Shown here: positions 6,826-15,891 of the stretch, in pieces
How the letters are laid out: each line of letters starts with the position of its first letter
How positions within the stretch are numbered: position 1 is the first letter of the stretch
Origin: UBA11540 sp045536425
Lineage (GTDB): Bacteria > Bacillota > Clostridia > Oscillospirales > Ruminococcaceae
Reading direction: 5' to 3'
DNA: 42,838 nucleotides
Assembly (NCBI GenBank): GCA_045536425.1
Contig: JAZSNN010000039.1
Location: 1-42,838 of the forward strand
Made by a program: the position numbers and the translations under genes
The notes under the pieces: generated by a model
Databases searched by the model: none
What the model saw: the letters and a program-made list of their open reading frames with translations, nothing else
What the model was told of the DNA's origin: nothing

Positions 6826-8472
6826 ATGAACAAGCAGTCTGATAAAATAACAGCCGTATATTGTCGTTTAAGCCGTGACGATGATTTAATGGGCGAAAGT
6901 AACTCAATTCTAAACCAAAAGGCAATTTTAAAAAAGTACGCACAGGAACAAAAGTTCAAAAACATCGAATTCTTTGTAGATGACGGATACTCAGGTGCTA
7001 ACTTCAACCGTCCAGAATGGCAACGCATGATTGCAAAGGTCGAGGCAAATGAAGTGGGCGTAATTATTGCAAAAGATATGAGCCGTATCGGAAGAAACTA
7101 TCTTGAAGTTGGATTTTACACAGAAATGCTTTTCCCTAAACATAATGTCCGTTTCATCGCTCTTAACAGCGGTGTGGACAGTGCCAACCAACAAGAAAAC
7201 GATTTCACTCCGTTTCTCAATATCATCAACGAATTTTATGTTAAAGACACAAGCAAAAAGATAAAAGCCGTTATGCGTTCAAAAGGCGAATCGGGTGAAT
7301 ATCTCACCGCCAATCCGCCGTATGGGTACCTCAAAGACCCCGACAATCCTAAAAGGCATTGGATAATAGATAAGGAAGCGGCAAATGTCGTCCGTCAGAT
7401 TTTTCTGTGGTGTATGGAAGGCTACGGTCCTTCGCAAATCGCCAGAAAGCTGAAAGAGTTAAAAGTGGATTGTCCGACCGTTCATGCGATTAAACTCGGA
7501 CGAAACACAAATTCCAAAATTCCCGATAATCCTTACGATTGGTCACCGCACTCTATCTCAAACATTTTGGAAAAGCAAGAATATATTGGGAACATGGTAA
7601 ATTTCAAAACTCACAGGCAGTCGTACAAAACAAAAAAGAAAATCGAAAACCCTCCTGAAGAATGGAAGATTTTCGAAAATATTCATGAGCCTATTATCGA
7701 CAAAAAAATCTTTAACCGAGTTCAAGAACTTCGCCGCAACAAACGCCGACCTGCAAGAACAGGGAAAAGTAATATGTTTTCGGGAATTGTTCGATGTGCA
7801 GATTGCGGAGAAAAACTCTACTACTGTACAAGCAACAGCTTTGAAACGCGGCAAGACCATTTTGTTTGTTCAACTTCTCGCAAAAAAGGAAAAGAAGTTT
7901 GTGGCACTCACTTTATTCGTGCCGTTGTTTTAGAAGAAGGTGTACTTAAACACCTAAGATTAGTCATCTCTTGTGTTGCGAGATACGAAGACAAGTTTCG
8001 TAAAGCGTTAGGAGCAAAGCGAAGCGAAGAAGCAAGGAGAGAGATGACGGTTAAGAAACGAACACTGCAAAAATCAGAAAACCGACTTTGCGAGTTGGAC
8101 AGGCTTTTTAAACGCATTTATGAAGATATGGTTAACGGAACGCTGAACGAAACTCGTTTTAAGATGTTGTCTGAAGATTACGAACAAGAGCAAGCGGAGC
8201 TTAGGCAGAAAATATCAGAACTTCAAGAAGAAATCCAAGTCGAAGAAGACCAAGCTCAGAATATCGACAGGTTTATATCTAAAGTAAAGAAGCATCTGCA
8301 CTTAGAGAAGCTGACGCCGACGATACTAAACGACATGGTGAATGCGGTATATGTTCACGCACCAGACAAATCAAGCGGACACCGAGTGCAAGATGTGACT
8401 ATCAGCTATAACTACATCGGAATACTTCCTGCTTCATTACTTTGCGACATTCAAAAAGAAACGGCGGCATAA
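6826..8472 (+). CDS. Large serine recombinase, TnpX/TndX type
   Basis: 548 residues, close to TndX in size. An N-terminal resolvase/invertase domain (about 8-155) opens with VYCRLSRDDD, giving the catalytic Ser16, and has AKDMSRIGRNY with the expected conserved Arg residues. A recombinase domain (about 165-290) follows, then a zinc ribbon (CADCGEKLYYC ... FVC ... EVC, about 325-365), and a coiled coil (about 405-485) ahead of the C-terminal tail, as in large serine recombinases that excise and integrate clostridial elements as circles. The start has a strong AAGGAGG at 6813-6819. It acts on DNA at the element's ends and is probably what mobilised this AT-rich island. With TnpV and TnpW relatives nearby it defines a Tn4451-like element, here without visible TnpZ-type mobilisation genes. 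The frame is intact. Confidence 0.93.
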   Translation: MNKQSDKITAVYCRLSRDDDLMGESNSILNQKAILKKYAQEQKFKNIEFFVDDGYSGANFNRPEWQRMIAKVEANEVGVIIAKDMSRIGRNYLEVGFYTEMLFPKHNVRFIALNSGVDSANQQENDFTPFLNIINEFYVKDTSKKIKAVMRSKGESGEYLTANPPYGYLKDPDNPKRHWIIDKEAANVVRQIFLWCMEGYGPSQIARKLKELKVDCPTVHAIKLGRNTNSKIPDNPYDWSPHSISNILEKQEYIGNMVNFKTHRQSYKTKKKIENPPEEWKIFENIHEPIIDKKIFNRVQELRRNKRRPARTGKSNMFSGIVRCADCGEKLYYCTSNSFETRQDHFVCSTSRKKGKEVCGTHFIRAVVLEEGVLKHLRLVISCVARYEDKFRKALGAKRSEEARREMTVKKRTLQKSENRLCELDRLFKRIYEDMVNGTLNETRFKMLSEDYEQEQAELRQKISELQEEIQVEEDQAQNIDRFISKVKKHLHLEKLTPTILNDMVNAVYVHAPDKSSGHRVQDVTISYNYIGILPASLLCDIQKETAA

Positions 8473-8618
8473 AAGCAAAGCTTTAAAAAGTTTATTTTGC
8501 AAATGCAGTAAAAGTGGAATTGCTCAACACAACCCTACGATTTTTGATGTGATAGAAAATAAAACAAATAAAACAAATCAAGTAAAAGTTGAAACGAAAA
8601 TTCAAGCACAGCGAAAAG

Positions 8619-8650
8619 AGAAACGGCGTGACCCAAATCACGCCGTTTCT
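8619..8650 (+). terminator. Rho-independent terminator after the recombinase
   Basis: Perfect 13-bp stem AGAAACGGCGTGA (8619-8631) with TCACGCCGTTTCT (8638-8650), loop CCCAAA. It lies 147 nt after the recombinase stop. The 8473-8618 spacer is AT-rich; the element's right end probably lies within or near it, but I could not identify the crossover dinucleotide. Confidence 0.65.
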
Positions 8651-8663
8651 AAAACACTTATTT

Positions 8664-8765
8664 TACTGTCTTATTGGAAACTACCATATGGTAGTTTCTT
8701 TTATTCTACCATAGGGGGTTCTTTTTTTCTATTGTCCGTTTTTACTGGACTTGTTCATTTGAGCG
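8664..8765 (+). mobile_element. Rearranged remnant of an IS3-family left end
   Basis: 8664-8679 (TACTGTCTTATTGGAA) is identical to the reverse complement of 149-164 in the IS end at the window start, and the match continues with CTACC. A 22-nt palindrome (8677-8698) then interrupts it, and a second CTACC followed by ATAGGGGGTTC resumes the pattern CTACC-T-TAGGGGG of the intact copy. No transposase frame follows. The distal part (8729-8765) might contain the opposite IS end, which would make this an internally deleted, MITE-like copy; that part is guesswork. Confidence 0.45.
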
Positions 8766-8775
8766 GGTTTTCGTT

Positions 8776-9402
8776 TTAGTCGAGAATGTAGAAGCAATCG
8801 ATAATCGACTGTGTGTTGTCGGCAAGCGGGCTTGCAATCGAGATGTTTGCAATGTAGCCGTCGCATTTGATGCAGATGAGCACCTGATAGAGCTTGACCC
8901 CCATAAGTTCTGCAGAGAGTGTTGAGCCCTCAAAGGTCTTGTCGCCAATCTTTATGTCGCAAAGCTCGTATGTAACGTTACTGCAGCCTGCAGATTCGAG
9001 CGAGTCGACAACTGTGGGCATAACGCTCGAAACAAAAACCTCCATATTCGCGGTCTGCATAGAGCCGAGCGCTGAAAGCTTTTCAAAGTTTATGTTGACG
9101 CTGCACGAAGTAGCGGTACTTTGTGCGTACATATCGTAGATGACGGTGGCGTTTTTGAGATATTCCTCAAAATCATCGCCCAAAAGCTCGTTGGTATAGC
9201 CGTAGAGAGCCGCTATCTCCTCGTCGCTCAGGAACACCCAGCTCTCGTCAAATTTCATACCTAGACCGAGAAATTCGTTTTCGTAGGTAGTACCTGTGAC
9301 TACACCGCGGCTAAACTCTTTTTTCGGTTCATCTTTCTTGCCACAAGCTGTGAAAGAGAACAAAAGAGCAACCACTAAAATAATTGCAAAAAGTTTTTTC
9401 AT
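8776..9402 (-). CDS. Secreted lipoprotein of unknown function
   Basis: 208 residues with signal peptide MKKLFAIILVVALLFSFTAC and lipidated Cys20, followed by a charged linker and a globular domain beginning GTTYENEFLGLGMKFDESWVFLSDEEI. That wording (a region describing a moderately conserved 'WVFLSDEEI' start) recurs in uncharacterised exported proteins of Clostridia, but I know no function. It has its own promoter on the minus strand (9423-9452) and ribosome binding site AGGAGGG. Codon use and base composition switch here from the AT-rich island to the GC-richer chromosome, so this gene marks the right flank of the island; its stop lies right beside the IS remnant. Confidence 0.8.
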   Translation of the reverse strand: MKKLFAIILVVALLFSFTACGKKDEPKKEFSRGVVTGTTYENEFLGLGMKFDESWVFLSDEEIAALYGYTNELLGDDFEEYLKNATVIYDMYAQSTATSCSVNINFEKLSALGSMQTANMEVFVSSVMPTVVDSLESAGCSNVTYELCDIKIGDKTFEGSTLSAELMGVKLYQVLICIKCDGYIANISIASPLADNTQSIIDCFYILD

Positions 9403-9422
9403 AAAAACCCTCCTTTTTGTTT

Positions 9423-9452
9423 ATTATAGTATTTTTTAAACAGCCTTGTCAA
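9423..9452 (-). promoter_or_regulatory. Sigma-A promoter of the lipoprotein gene
   Basis: On the minus strand TTGACA (9452-9447), an 18-nt spacer and TATAAT (9428-9423) are both perfect consensus boxes, about 20 nt upstream of the lipoprotein start. Confidence 0.8.
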
Positions 9453-9496
9453 TAAACAAAAGACAATATCAACCGAAAGTTAATATAATTTTGTGA

Positions 9497-9525
9497 TTGA
9501 AAACGGGCGGAAGATGTGGTAAAAT
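9497..9525 (+). promoter_or_regulatory. Sigma-A promoter of the GH3 gene
   Basis: TTGAAA (9497-9502), 17 nt, TAAAAT (9520-9525), with the G-T-G-G run directly before the -10 box that recurs before several genes here (for example 18465, 26986 and 28823). Confidence 0.7.
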
Positions 9526-9555
9526 TATAACATAAGCTTCGGAAGGGGACTTTAT

Positions 9556-12198
9556 ATGATAGACAACTACAAAAACTACACAGTACCGATAAAGGAGACA
9601 ACCCCCTATGCTCTGCAGGCGAATGCCGAGGGCTCGGTACTTTTGGAAAATGACGGAACCCTGCCCTTCAGGTCAGGTGATAAAATTGCTGTTTTCGGCA
9701 GAATGCAGTCGCACTATAACCACAGCGGAACAGGCTCGGGCGGTTTTGTAAACAAGCCCTATACCCTGACCATATTCGACTGCCTCAATAATAACAGCGA
9801 CATCGAATTAAATCGCGAGCTTCGCGAGGAATACGTAGAATGGCTCAAGGAAAACCCCTACGATAACGGCCCCGCGTGGCCCGGACCCCCTTGGTCACAG
9901 GTTGAGATGCCGCTCTCCCGCGAAACCGTTGAAAACGCGGCAAAAAAATCCAACAAAGCCCTTTTCATCATTGCGAGAAACGCGGGTGAATCGCGCGATA
10001 ACTACGTCGGAGAGGGAAGCTACTATCTTTCCGAGACCGAGCGCGAAAACCTAAAGCTTGTCAGCGAATGCTTTGACAAGGTCTGCGTGGTGCTCAACGT
10101 CGGTAATATAATCGATATGAACTGGGTGCGCGAGTATAAGGTGAATTCCGTGCTCTACGTTTGGCAGGGCGGACAGGACGGCGCACAGGCGGTCGCAGAT
10201 ATTCTCTGCGGAAAGCTTGTTCCCAGCGGAAAGCTCGCCGACACCATTCCCTATGATATAAACGACTGTCCTTCCACAGACGGCTTTACCGAGCCTATGG
10301 AGATAGTATATAAGGACGACATCTTTGTCGGCTATCGCTATTTTGAAACCTTTGCAAAGGACAAGGTGATGTACCCCTTCGGCTACGGCAAGAGCTACAC
10401 CGATTTTGCGGTTTCGAGGATAAAGTGCTTTGCAGACGAGGAGAATATAACGGTATCTCTCTGCGTGAGAAATATCGGCGGTTTTGCTGGAAAGGAAACC
10501 GTTCAGGTCTACTACGGCAAGAACGGCACAAACCGTCCCGCAAAAGCTCTCGTTGCATTCAAGAAGACCGAACCGCTTCTCTCGGGAGAAACACAGGAAC
10601 TCAAAATCTCCTTCAAAACCACCGATATGGCATACTTTGACGAGGAACGCTCGAGCTTCATCCTCGATGAAGGCACCTATCAAATCTACGTCGGTACCGA
10701 CGTCAGTAGCTCCGAGCTCGTGTTCGAGTATAAGAACAACGCGGAGGTTGTGGTCTGCGAATGTAAGGATACACTAAACCCCAACCGCGAGTTTATGAGA
10801 ATAAGAAATGACAACGGCACAGTCGCTTGGGAAAAGGTAGGTTTGAAAGAAAACTACGTCGGTGCAAAGCCCGAGGAGATACCCTATACAGGCGACAAGG
10901 GAATCAAACTTGAAGACGTCTATAAAGGCAACAACACTCTCGATGAATTTGTGGCGCAGCTTTCCGACTATGACCTCGGATGTCTGTCACAGGGCGAGGG
11001 TATGTGCAGTCCAAAGGTACGCGCCGGTACAGCAGGAGCGTTTGGAGGACTCACACAGCCTCTCAGAGATTTCGGAATCTCCGCAGCTGCTGTTTGCGAC
11101 GGACCTTCGGGAGTCCGCATCGAAGGAGACACCCAGGCAACAAGCTTCCCCGGAGGCACAATGCTCGCTTCTACCTTCAACCCCAAACTCGTTGAAACAC
11201 TCTATAAATTTATGTCAATCGAGCTATTCAAGCTCAGAGTCGACGGTCTTCTCGGCCCCGGAATCAACGTTCACAGAAGTCCGCTTTGCGGAAGAAACTT
11301 TGAATATCTCTCCGAAGACCCCTACCTCACAGGAATCATGGGAAGCGCAATGTGCCGCGGACTCGACCAGGAGGGAGTTTCCGCTACAATCAAGCACTTT
11401 GCGGCAAACAACCGTGAGGAAAACCGAGTTAAAGTGGACTCGGTCGTCAGCAAGAGAGCGCTCCGCGAGATATACCTAAAGCCCTTTGAGATGATAATTC
11501 GCGACGGACACACAAGAATGGTTATGACCGCGTACAACCGCCTAAACGGTGATTTCTGTTCGGCAAACAGCCATCTTGTTACAACCGTACTGCGCGAGGA
11601 TTGGGGCTTTGACGGACTTGTTATGACAGACTGGTGGCCCAACACCGCACTTCCTACAATTGCCGAGAAATCCGACAGCAGAATCGGTCAGGTTGCTTCC
11701 CAAAACGACCTGTTTATGGTAAACAAGGATGTGCGTGACCCTGCGAAAAAGATTGCCGAGGCGGTCAAAAACGGCACCCTTCTCAGAAGCGAGCTTCAGA
11801 GAAACGCGAAGAATATTCTCAGTGTTTTGATGAAGACACCAAACTTCAGATACTACCTCGAGGGCGACGTTGTCGGACAGCAGATGGATTTGTCTGCATC
11901 AAATATCGTGTTTGCAGCGGAGAATATCGCAAACGAAGTGGATACAAGCTATGTTATGGAGGTTGGCATAAACTGCGGAGTCAGAATAACCTACACCTCT
12001 CCCGCCGATTCGCTCACACAGATGCCCGTTGACCTTTATGTAAACGGCAGAAGACAAGGCACATTTGCTCTCAACGGAACAAGCGGCGAGGAATCAACAG
12101 ATACCGTATTGTGTTGGATCAATGCGGGTAAAACCGACATAAAGCTTTCCTTTGACACCTCGCTTGTAGAGGTAAAGAAGCTTGAAGTAATCGCATAA
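9556..12198 (+). CDS. GH3 beta-glucosidase with swapped domain order
   Basis: 880 residues, no signal peptide, so cytoplasmic. The order is: the alpha/beta sandwich normally found C-terminally (about 20-260, with ARNAGESRDN and PFGYGKSYT), a fibronectin type III-like domain (about 285-375), then the TIM-barrel domain normally found N-terminally (about 450-770). The barrel has CDGPSGVRIE, GPGINVHRSPLCGRNFEYLSEDP, KHFAANN and the nucleophile Asp692 in LVMTDWW. A C-terminal beta domain (about 785-880) resembles a small carbohydrate-binding module. This inverted arrangement is known from GH3 enzymes of Ruminococcus albus and Butyrivibrio fibrisolvens. It should release terminal beta-linked sugars, probably glucose or xylose, from oligosaccharides taken into the cell; which one cannot be told from the sequence. 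It is a single gene with its own promoter, closed by a bidirectional terminator. Confidence 0.92.
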   Translation: MIDNYKNYTVPIKETTPYALQANAEGSVLLENDGTLPFRSGDKIAVFGRMQSHYNHSGTGSGGFVNKPYTLTIFDCLNNNSDIELNRELREEYVEWLKENPYDNGPAWPGPPWSQVEMPLSRETVENAAKKSNKALFIIARNAGESRDNYVGEGSYYLSETERENLKLVSECFDKVCVVLNVGNIIDMNWVREYKVNSVLYVWQGGQDGAQAVADILCGKLVPSGKLADTIPYDINDCPSTDGFTEPMEIVYKDDIFVGYRYFETFAKDKVMYPFGYGKSYTDFAVSRIKCFADEENITVSLCVRNIGGFAGKETVQVYYGKNGTNRPAKALVAFKKTEPLLSGETQELKISFKTTDMAYFDEERSSFILDEGTYQIYVGTDVSSSELVFEYKNNAEVVVCECKDTLNPNREFMRIRNDNGTVAWEKVGLKENYVGAKPEEIPYTGDKGIKLEDVYKGNNTLDEFVAQLSDYDLGCLSQGEGMCSPKVRAGTAGAFGGLTQPLRDFGISAAAVCDGPSGVRIEGDTQATSFPGGTMLASTFNPKLVETLYKFMSIELFKLRVDGLLGPGINVHRSPLCGRNFEYLSEDPYLTGIMGSAMCRGLDQEGVSATIKHFAANNREENRVKVDSVVSKRALREIYLKPFEMIIRDGHTRMVMTAYNRLNGDFCSANSHLVTTVLREDWGFDGLVMTDWWPNTALPTIAEKSDSRIGQVASQNDLFMVNKDVRDPAKKIAEAVKNGTLLRSELQRNAKNILSVLMKTPNFRYYLEGDVVGQQMDLSASNIVFAAENIANEVDTSYVMEVGINCGVRITYTSPADSLTQMPVDLYVNGRRQGTFALNGTSGEESTDTVLCWINAGKTDIKLSFDTSLVEVKKLEVIA

Positions 12199-12216
12199 GC
12201 CTATAAATCGCATTAA

Positions 12217-12250
12217 AAAAGAGAGAACAACAAAAGTTGTTCTCTCTTTT
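12217..12250. terminator. Bidirectional terminator between convergent genes
   Basis: A 15-bp perfect stem (AAAAGAGAGAACAAC, loop AAAA, and its complement ending in CTCTCTTTT) lies between the GH3 gene and the DUF4340 gene, with A/T runs on both sides. Confidence 0.85.
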
Positions 12251-12265
12251 AATTTTGTGTGAAGA

Positions 12266-13681
12266 TTACCAAGTGGTCGAGATGGTTTCGCCTCTGAGAA
12301 GTCTTTGGCAGTCGGCGATAACCTTGTCAACGTAGACCATTCTGACCGAGAAATCGGTCCATTTGCCGTTGTACTTGATGAGTGCCTGACGGGAATCCGA
12401 GGGACTTGTGTAAAGCTCAAGCTTCTCCTCGCCGCCCTCGCGGAAGGTATAGGTGAGTGTCATATAAGGCTCATCTTCGCTGCGGTCGGTGGTGTAGTTT
12501 TCGAGATAGCAGCTAACGAGCACCTGATATAGACTCTGGAAGTTTTCGGTGTTGACGTATTTGTCGCCGTGCTTAACGAAGATGGTGTCGTTATCTTCGT
12601 TGTAGCTTATATCAAAGCTGTATTCACTGTCGGGTGTGACGATGCTGACGTTGCTGACAAGATGGATGTGCGGAACGAGGAACATCGAGGAAACAACGTC
12701 CTGATACTGCGTGTCAATCCACTGTAGAGAGCTTACAAGACAACGATAGATAACGTCCTGAGTGTCGTTCATAACGTAGCAATACTCGCCGTCCTTCTTG
12801 CCGACGGTAACAGTAAAGTTACCCGCAGAAGATTCGATTTCTGCAACGGAATAGGGATTGTCAAAGCCGTACTTTTTGAGAGTTTCTTCGTCGGGAGAGA
12901 GTTCAACGACACTGTCACCCGCAATAACGAAGAAGGAGGTCAGATAATCACTTCCGTTTACAATATCAAACGGAGCGTTTGCGGGAGAGATTATCTCATA
13001 GCCGAAAATCTCGGAATAGGTGTCGTCATCACTGTCGGGAGTGGGGACGATAACAATTTCCTTATCGCGAACCGAGCCCGAAAGAACGAGCTTGTCAACG
13101 GTAAAGCCTTTGTTGGTGTCATAGCTCGGAGTGATGACCGTGTCGACGTAGGAGAGCTTGCCCGAAAGAAGTCTGCCACCGATACCGCTTGTCAGAAGGT
13201 AGACGGAGTTGGACCCCTCAAGCTTGCAGTAGTAGCCCTTTGTGGTGGGCTCTGCACTTCCGATAACAACGGTTATCGTCTCGTCGGGATATTCGAGCGT
13301 TGCGGTCGCAACAGGCTCGTCAAAGCCGTATATCGAGATATCCTCGGGGTTTTCTGCGATGAGCTTTTTCGCGTTGAGGGAGGTATAACTCTTCACGAGA
13401 GACTCGATATAGGATTGGTCGACAACGTAGCTGTCAAGCTCTGCAATATGGAAGTTTCCACTCTCCTTCTGTGTAACCTCATAGCTTCCGTACTGATTTG
13501 TAACGGTCAGCTTTTCAAGGTCGGCAGACGGCTTTTCGTAGAGGAGAACCTTTTGCGAGGGAATGGTACTTGCGGTGTCATCGGGAGCATCGGGGATAAA
13601 CAACACCGCTGCTAGAACGCCAAGTCCGACGACAAGGGCAACCGCAAGGGTAATTAGAATATATCTGAGCTGATTTTTCAT
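12266..13681 (-). CDS. DUF4340 domain membrane-anchored protein of the GldA/F/G-like ABC system
   Basis: 471 residues. It has one N-terminal membrane anchor (about 7-28), then extracytoplasmic beta-rich repeats of the DUF4340 type: KKLIAENPEDISIYGFDEP, a Val-x-Ile-Gly segment and GYYCKLEGSNSVYLL, followed by a second, diverged repeat with EETLKKYGFDNPY. The start is the ATG at 13681, because it overlaps the upstream stop as TAATG and has GGAG 8 nt before; a longer frame would run into the gldG-like gene. DUF4340 proteins usually accompany GldG-like proteins, forming an extracytoplasmic module of unknown substrate. It is the last gene of a four-gene minus-strand operon. Confidence 0.85.
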   Translation of the reverse strand: MKNQLRYILITLAVALVVGLGVLAAVLFIPDAPDDTASTIPSQKVLLYEKPSADLEKLTVTNQYGSYEVTQKESGNFHIAELDSYVVDQSYIESLVKSYTSLNAKKLIAENPEDISIYGFDEPVATATLEYPDETITVVIGSAEPTTKGYYCKLEGSNSVYLLTSGIGGRLLSGKLSYVDTVITPSYDTNKGFTVDKLVLSGSVRDKEIVIVPTPDSDDDTYSEIFGYEIISPANAPFDIVNGSDYLTSFFVIAGDSVVELSPDEETLKKYGFDNPYSVAEIESSAGNFTVTVGKKDGEYCYVMNDTQDVIYRCLVSSLQWIDTQYQDVVSSMFLVPHIHLVSNVSIVTPDSEYSFDISYNEDNDTIFVKHGDKYVNTENFQSLYQVLVSCYLENYTTDRSEDEPYMTLTYTFREGGEEKLELYTSPSDSRQALIKYNGKWTDFSVRMVYVDKVIADCQRLLRGETISTTW

Positions 13682-15174
13682 TATTTGTTTCTCCTGATAA
13701 TCCAGATTACGATACCTGCAACAAGAACGCAAACAGGAACAACACCCGCAAACACAATGCCGATAGCGTTTTGTTCGCTTGTGTTCATATTAAGAGCTTC
13801 CATTCCGAGATCTTTTATAAGGATGTTAACCTTGATTTCGTTTTCGGAAACCATATTGAAAACGTCAAGAAGATACTCGGCATTTGCATAGAGGCTTGTC
13901 GAGAGTGCGCCCGCGTCAGCCATAGTATAGGAACCGAATACGGTAACGGAAGAGGTCTTTTCGAGAAGACCCGAATATGTTGTGCGCTTTCCGATAACAG
14001 CCGCATCAAAGGGGCCCTTCTCGGTAGCATCCTCAACGGTCCAATCCTCTGTCGCATCCAAAGGCATACCAACCGCAGTATTGGTAAAGGAGAGAAGAAC
14101 CTCGGTAGAGCGGTTGTCAACGGAAGCGAAGACGGTGTACAAGGGAACGCTGTAGGGTGTAACCAAACCGATGGACAGACCGGAATATTTTTCAGTAAGC
14201 ACCTCGTCGGAATAGGACGGGATGTTCATAAAGGGCAGTCTGTTGTAGTATTTGTTGGGATCGGTCTCGTAAACCGTAGAATTGGAAACCCGGATACCCC
14301 ATTCCTTAGTGAAGGAATCGAGCAAGGGTGTCTCGGCGCGGTCAAAGGCGGCAAAGTAGACCACGTGCTTGTTAAAGTTGCCGTCGTTTTGCAGGAAGAG
14401 GTCGATTTTGTTGAGCTCCTCTTCGGTAAAGTCAACCTTAGGGCCCATCATAACGATGACGTCGGTGTCCTCTGCAATGTCCTCTTGCATAAGGTTTATC
14501 TCACTTGTCTCATACGCGTTCTGCTCGAGCATACTCACAAGACCCGCCGCAGAAACCTCGTTGTGACCTGTGGTGTACTGAACCTTGACAAGCTCCTCGA
14601 GAGCTGTGACCATAATAGCCGAGGTCAAGGTCTTCTCCGCATTGAGCCAAACCGAAAAGTCATTTGTGTTTATGTAGAAAAGGTCAAACGCGGTGAGGAT
14701 TTTATATCTTCCCGTAGCCTCGGAGGAAACGATAATCTGTCCCTGCGCGAGTTTTTCGTTTGGATAGTTCTTTGAGAAGTTGGGGTCGGCAAGGATGTCG
14801 ATGTACTCAACCTCGATATAATCGGAATACTGAGTATAGCGCTTTATCGCCTCGTTTGCAGCGGGCATATAGCTGAGAAGGTCGATACCATACTGATAAT
14901 AGAGCTGAGAGGTTTCGTCGCCGTATGCAACGAACTCGTCCTCGGTCGCAAGAACAGAAATCTTTATATCCTGCTCGAGCTCTGAAAGATACTCGACTGT
15001 TTCGTCGGAGAAGGAGAAAAGCGCCTTGTCGGTGACGTCGATTCTAAGCGGGTTTTTCTCAACCAAAACAGTAACAAACCAGTTGAGAAGAACGACAAGC
15101 GCGATAAAGATAACGGTAAATGCGGTAGCAAGACCGCCGAATTTCAGCTTTCGCTTGTTAAAAATGTTTTTCAT
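13681..15174 (-). CDS. GldG-like auxiliary protein of an ABC-2 transporter
   Basis: 497 residues with an N-terminal membrane segment (about 16-37), a long extracytoplasmic part and a C-terminal membrane segment (about 470-492) ending in IRRNK. The outer domain starts RIDVTDKALFSFSDETVEYL and includes VQYTTGHNEVSAAGL and DVIVMMGPKVDFTEEELNKIDLFL, the typical wording of the GldG/IFT52-like (DUF4350-type) domain. In Bacteroidetes GldG works with GldA and GldF in gliding; in Firmicutes the same set occurs without gliding and the exported substrate is not known. Ribosome binding site GGAGGTG. It lies 12 bp after the permease gene and overlaps the DUF4340 gene by 1 bp. Confidence 0.85.
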   Translation of the reverse strand: MKNIFNKRKLKFGGLATAFTVIFIALVVLLNWFVTVLVEKNPLRIDVTDKALFSFSDETVEYLSELEQDIKISVLATEDEFVAYGDETSQLYYQYGIDLLSYMPAANEAIKRYTQYSDYIEVEYIDILADPNFSKNYPNEKLAQGQIIVSSEATGRYKILTAFDLFYINTNDFSVWLNAEKTLTSAIMVTALEELVKVQYTTGHNEVSAAGLVSMLEQNAYETSEINLMQEDIAEDTDVIVMMGPKVDFTEEELNKIDLFLQNDGNFNKHVVYFAAFDRAETPLLDSFTKEWGIRVSNSTVYETDPNKYYNRLPFMNIPSYSDEVLTEKYSGLSIGLVTPYSVPLYTVFASVDNRSTEVLLSFTNTAVGMPLDATEDWTVEDATEKGPFDAAVIGKRTTYSGLLEKTSSVTVFGSYTMADAGALSTSLYANAEYLLDVFNMVSENEIKVNILIKDLGMEALNMNTSEQNAIGIVFAGVVPVCVLVAGIVIWIIRRNK

Positions 15175-15186
15175 ATCGCACCTCCA

Positions 15187-15891
15187 TTAACCCCAACGCT
15201 TTTTCTCGAAGACGCGCACCGTCAAAAAGACGAACACTGCAGAAACCGACAAAAAGAAGATGATGTCGGAAAAGTTGATAACGCCATACGAGAAATCGCT
15301 GTATCTTGTGTATACCGAGAGGTTTGAGAGGATCGAAGCGATCCAACCCGTTGTGACAACCGAAGCCAGAGTGTCAACAAACACCAAAAGAAGCATAACG
15401 GCAAATCCGCCGATAGCGGCAACCACCTGATTTTCGGTCAGGGACGAGATAAACGCGCCGATAGAGATGAGCGCAAGTCCCAAAAGAAGCATACCGAGAA
15501 GGTTAGAAAAATACAGTGACCAAGAGATAGTGCCAAAAGCCGAGAGCACAAGAGCGTATACGAGCGTTGCAGAAAAGCCTATTGTAAAAACCGCAAAAGC
15601 CGCCAAAAGCTTTCCGAAGATGATGCCCGTGAGCCCCACGGGAGCGGTCAAAAGAAGTTGGTCGGTCTTCTGTCGTTTGTCCTCGCTGAAAAGACGCATT
15701 GTGAGAATCGGGATAAGGAACATAACGATGGTCTGCATCGAAGAAAATACGGGGGAAAGATCGGGCGTGAGGGAGAACACAGGACCGAGGAAAAGGAAAA
15801 GTCCCGCAAAGAAATAGAAAACCGCAAGATATATCCAACCGATAGGCGAGGTGAAATACGCCTTCAGCTCTCTTTTAAACACTGCACTCAT
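15187..15891 (-). CDS. ABC-2 type permease, GldF-like
   Basis: 234 residues with about six membrane segments. It opens MSAVFKRELKAYFTSPIGWIY, the standard start of the GldF/NosY group of ABC-2 permeases, and contains LTMRLFSEDKRQKTDQLLLTAPV, the coupling-type segment after the second membrane helix. It should form the membrane channel used by the ATPase encoded just upstream. Its start overlaps that gene's stop (ATGA), so the two are translationally coupled. The final residues (RVFEKKRWG) are typical of the family, so the gene is complete. Confidence 0.88.
   Translation of the reverse strand: MSAVFKRELKAYFTSPIGWIYLAVFYFFAGLFLFLGPVFSLTPDLSPVFSSMQTIVMFLIPILTMRLFSEDKRQKTDQLLLTAPVGLTGIIFGKLLAAFAVFTIGFSATLVYALVLSAFGTISWSLYFSNLLGMLLLGLALISIGAFISSLTENQVVAAIGGFAVMLLLVFVDTLASVVTTGWIASILSNLSVYTRYSDFSYGVINFSDIIFFLSVSAVFVFLTVRVFEKKRWG

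Noticed and set aside
8549..8779. 76-codon plus-strand frame after the recombinase
   Set aside because: It crosses the terminator at 8619-8650 and the IS remnant, with no ribosome binding site.
10051..11645. Several overlapping frames on both strands within the GH3 gene
   Set aside because: All are shadows of the GH3 coding sequence, which has intact motifs from end to end.
13682..13732. N-terminal extension of the DUF4340 protein
   Set aside because: It overlaps the GldG-like gene's last codons; the ATG at 13681 has a ribosome binding site and precedes the membrane anchor.
13771..14775. 334-codon open frame on the plus strand
   Set aside because: Antisense to the GldG-like gene, which has clear family features; the product has no recognisable domain.
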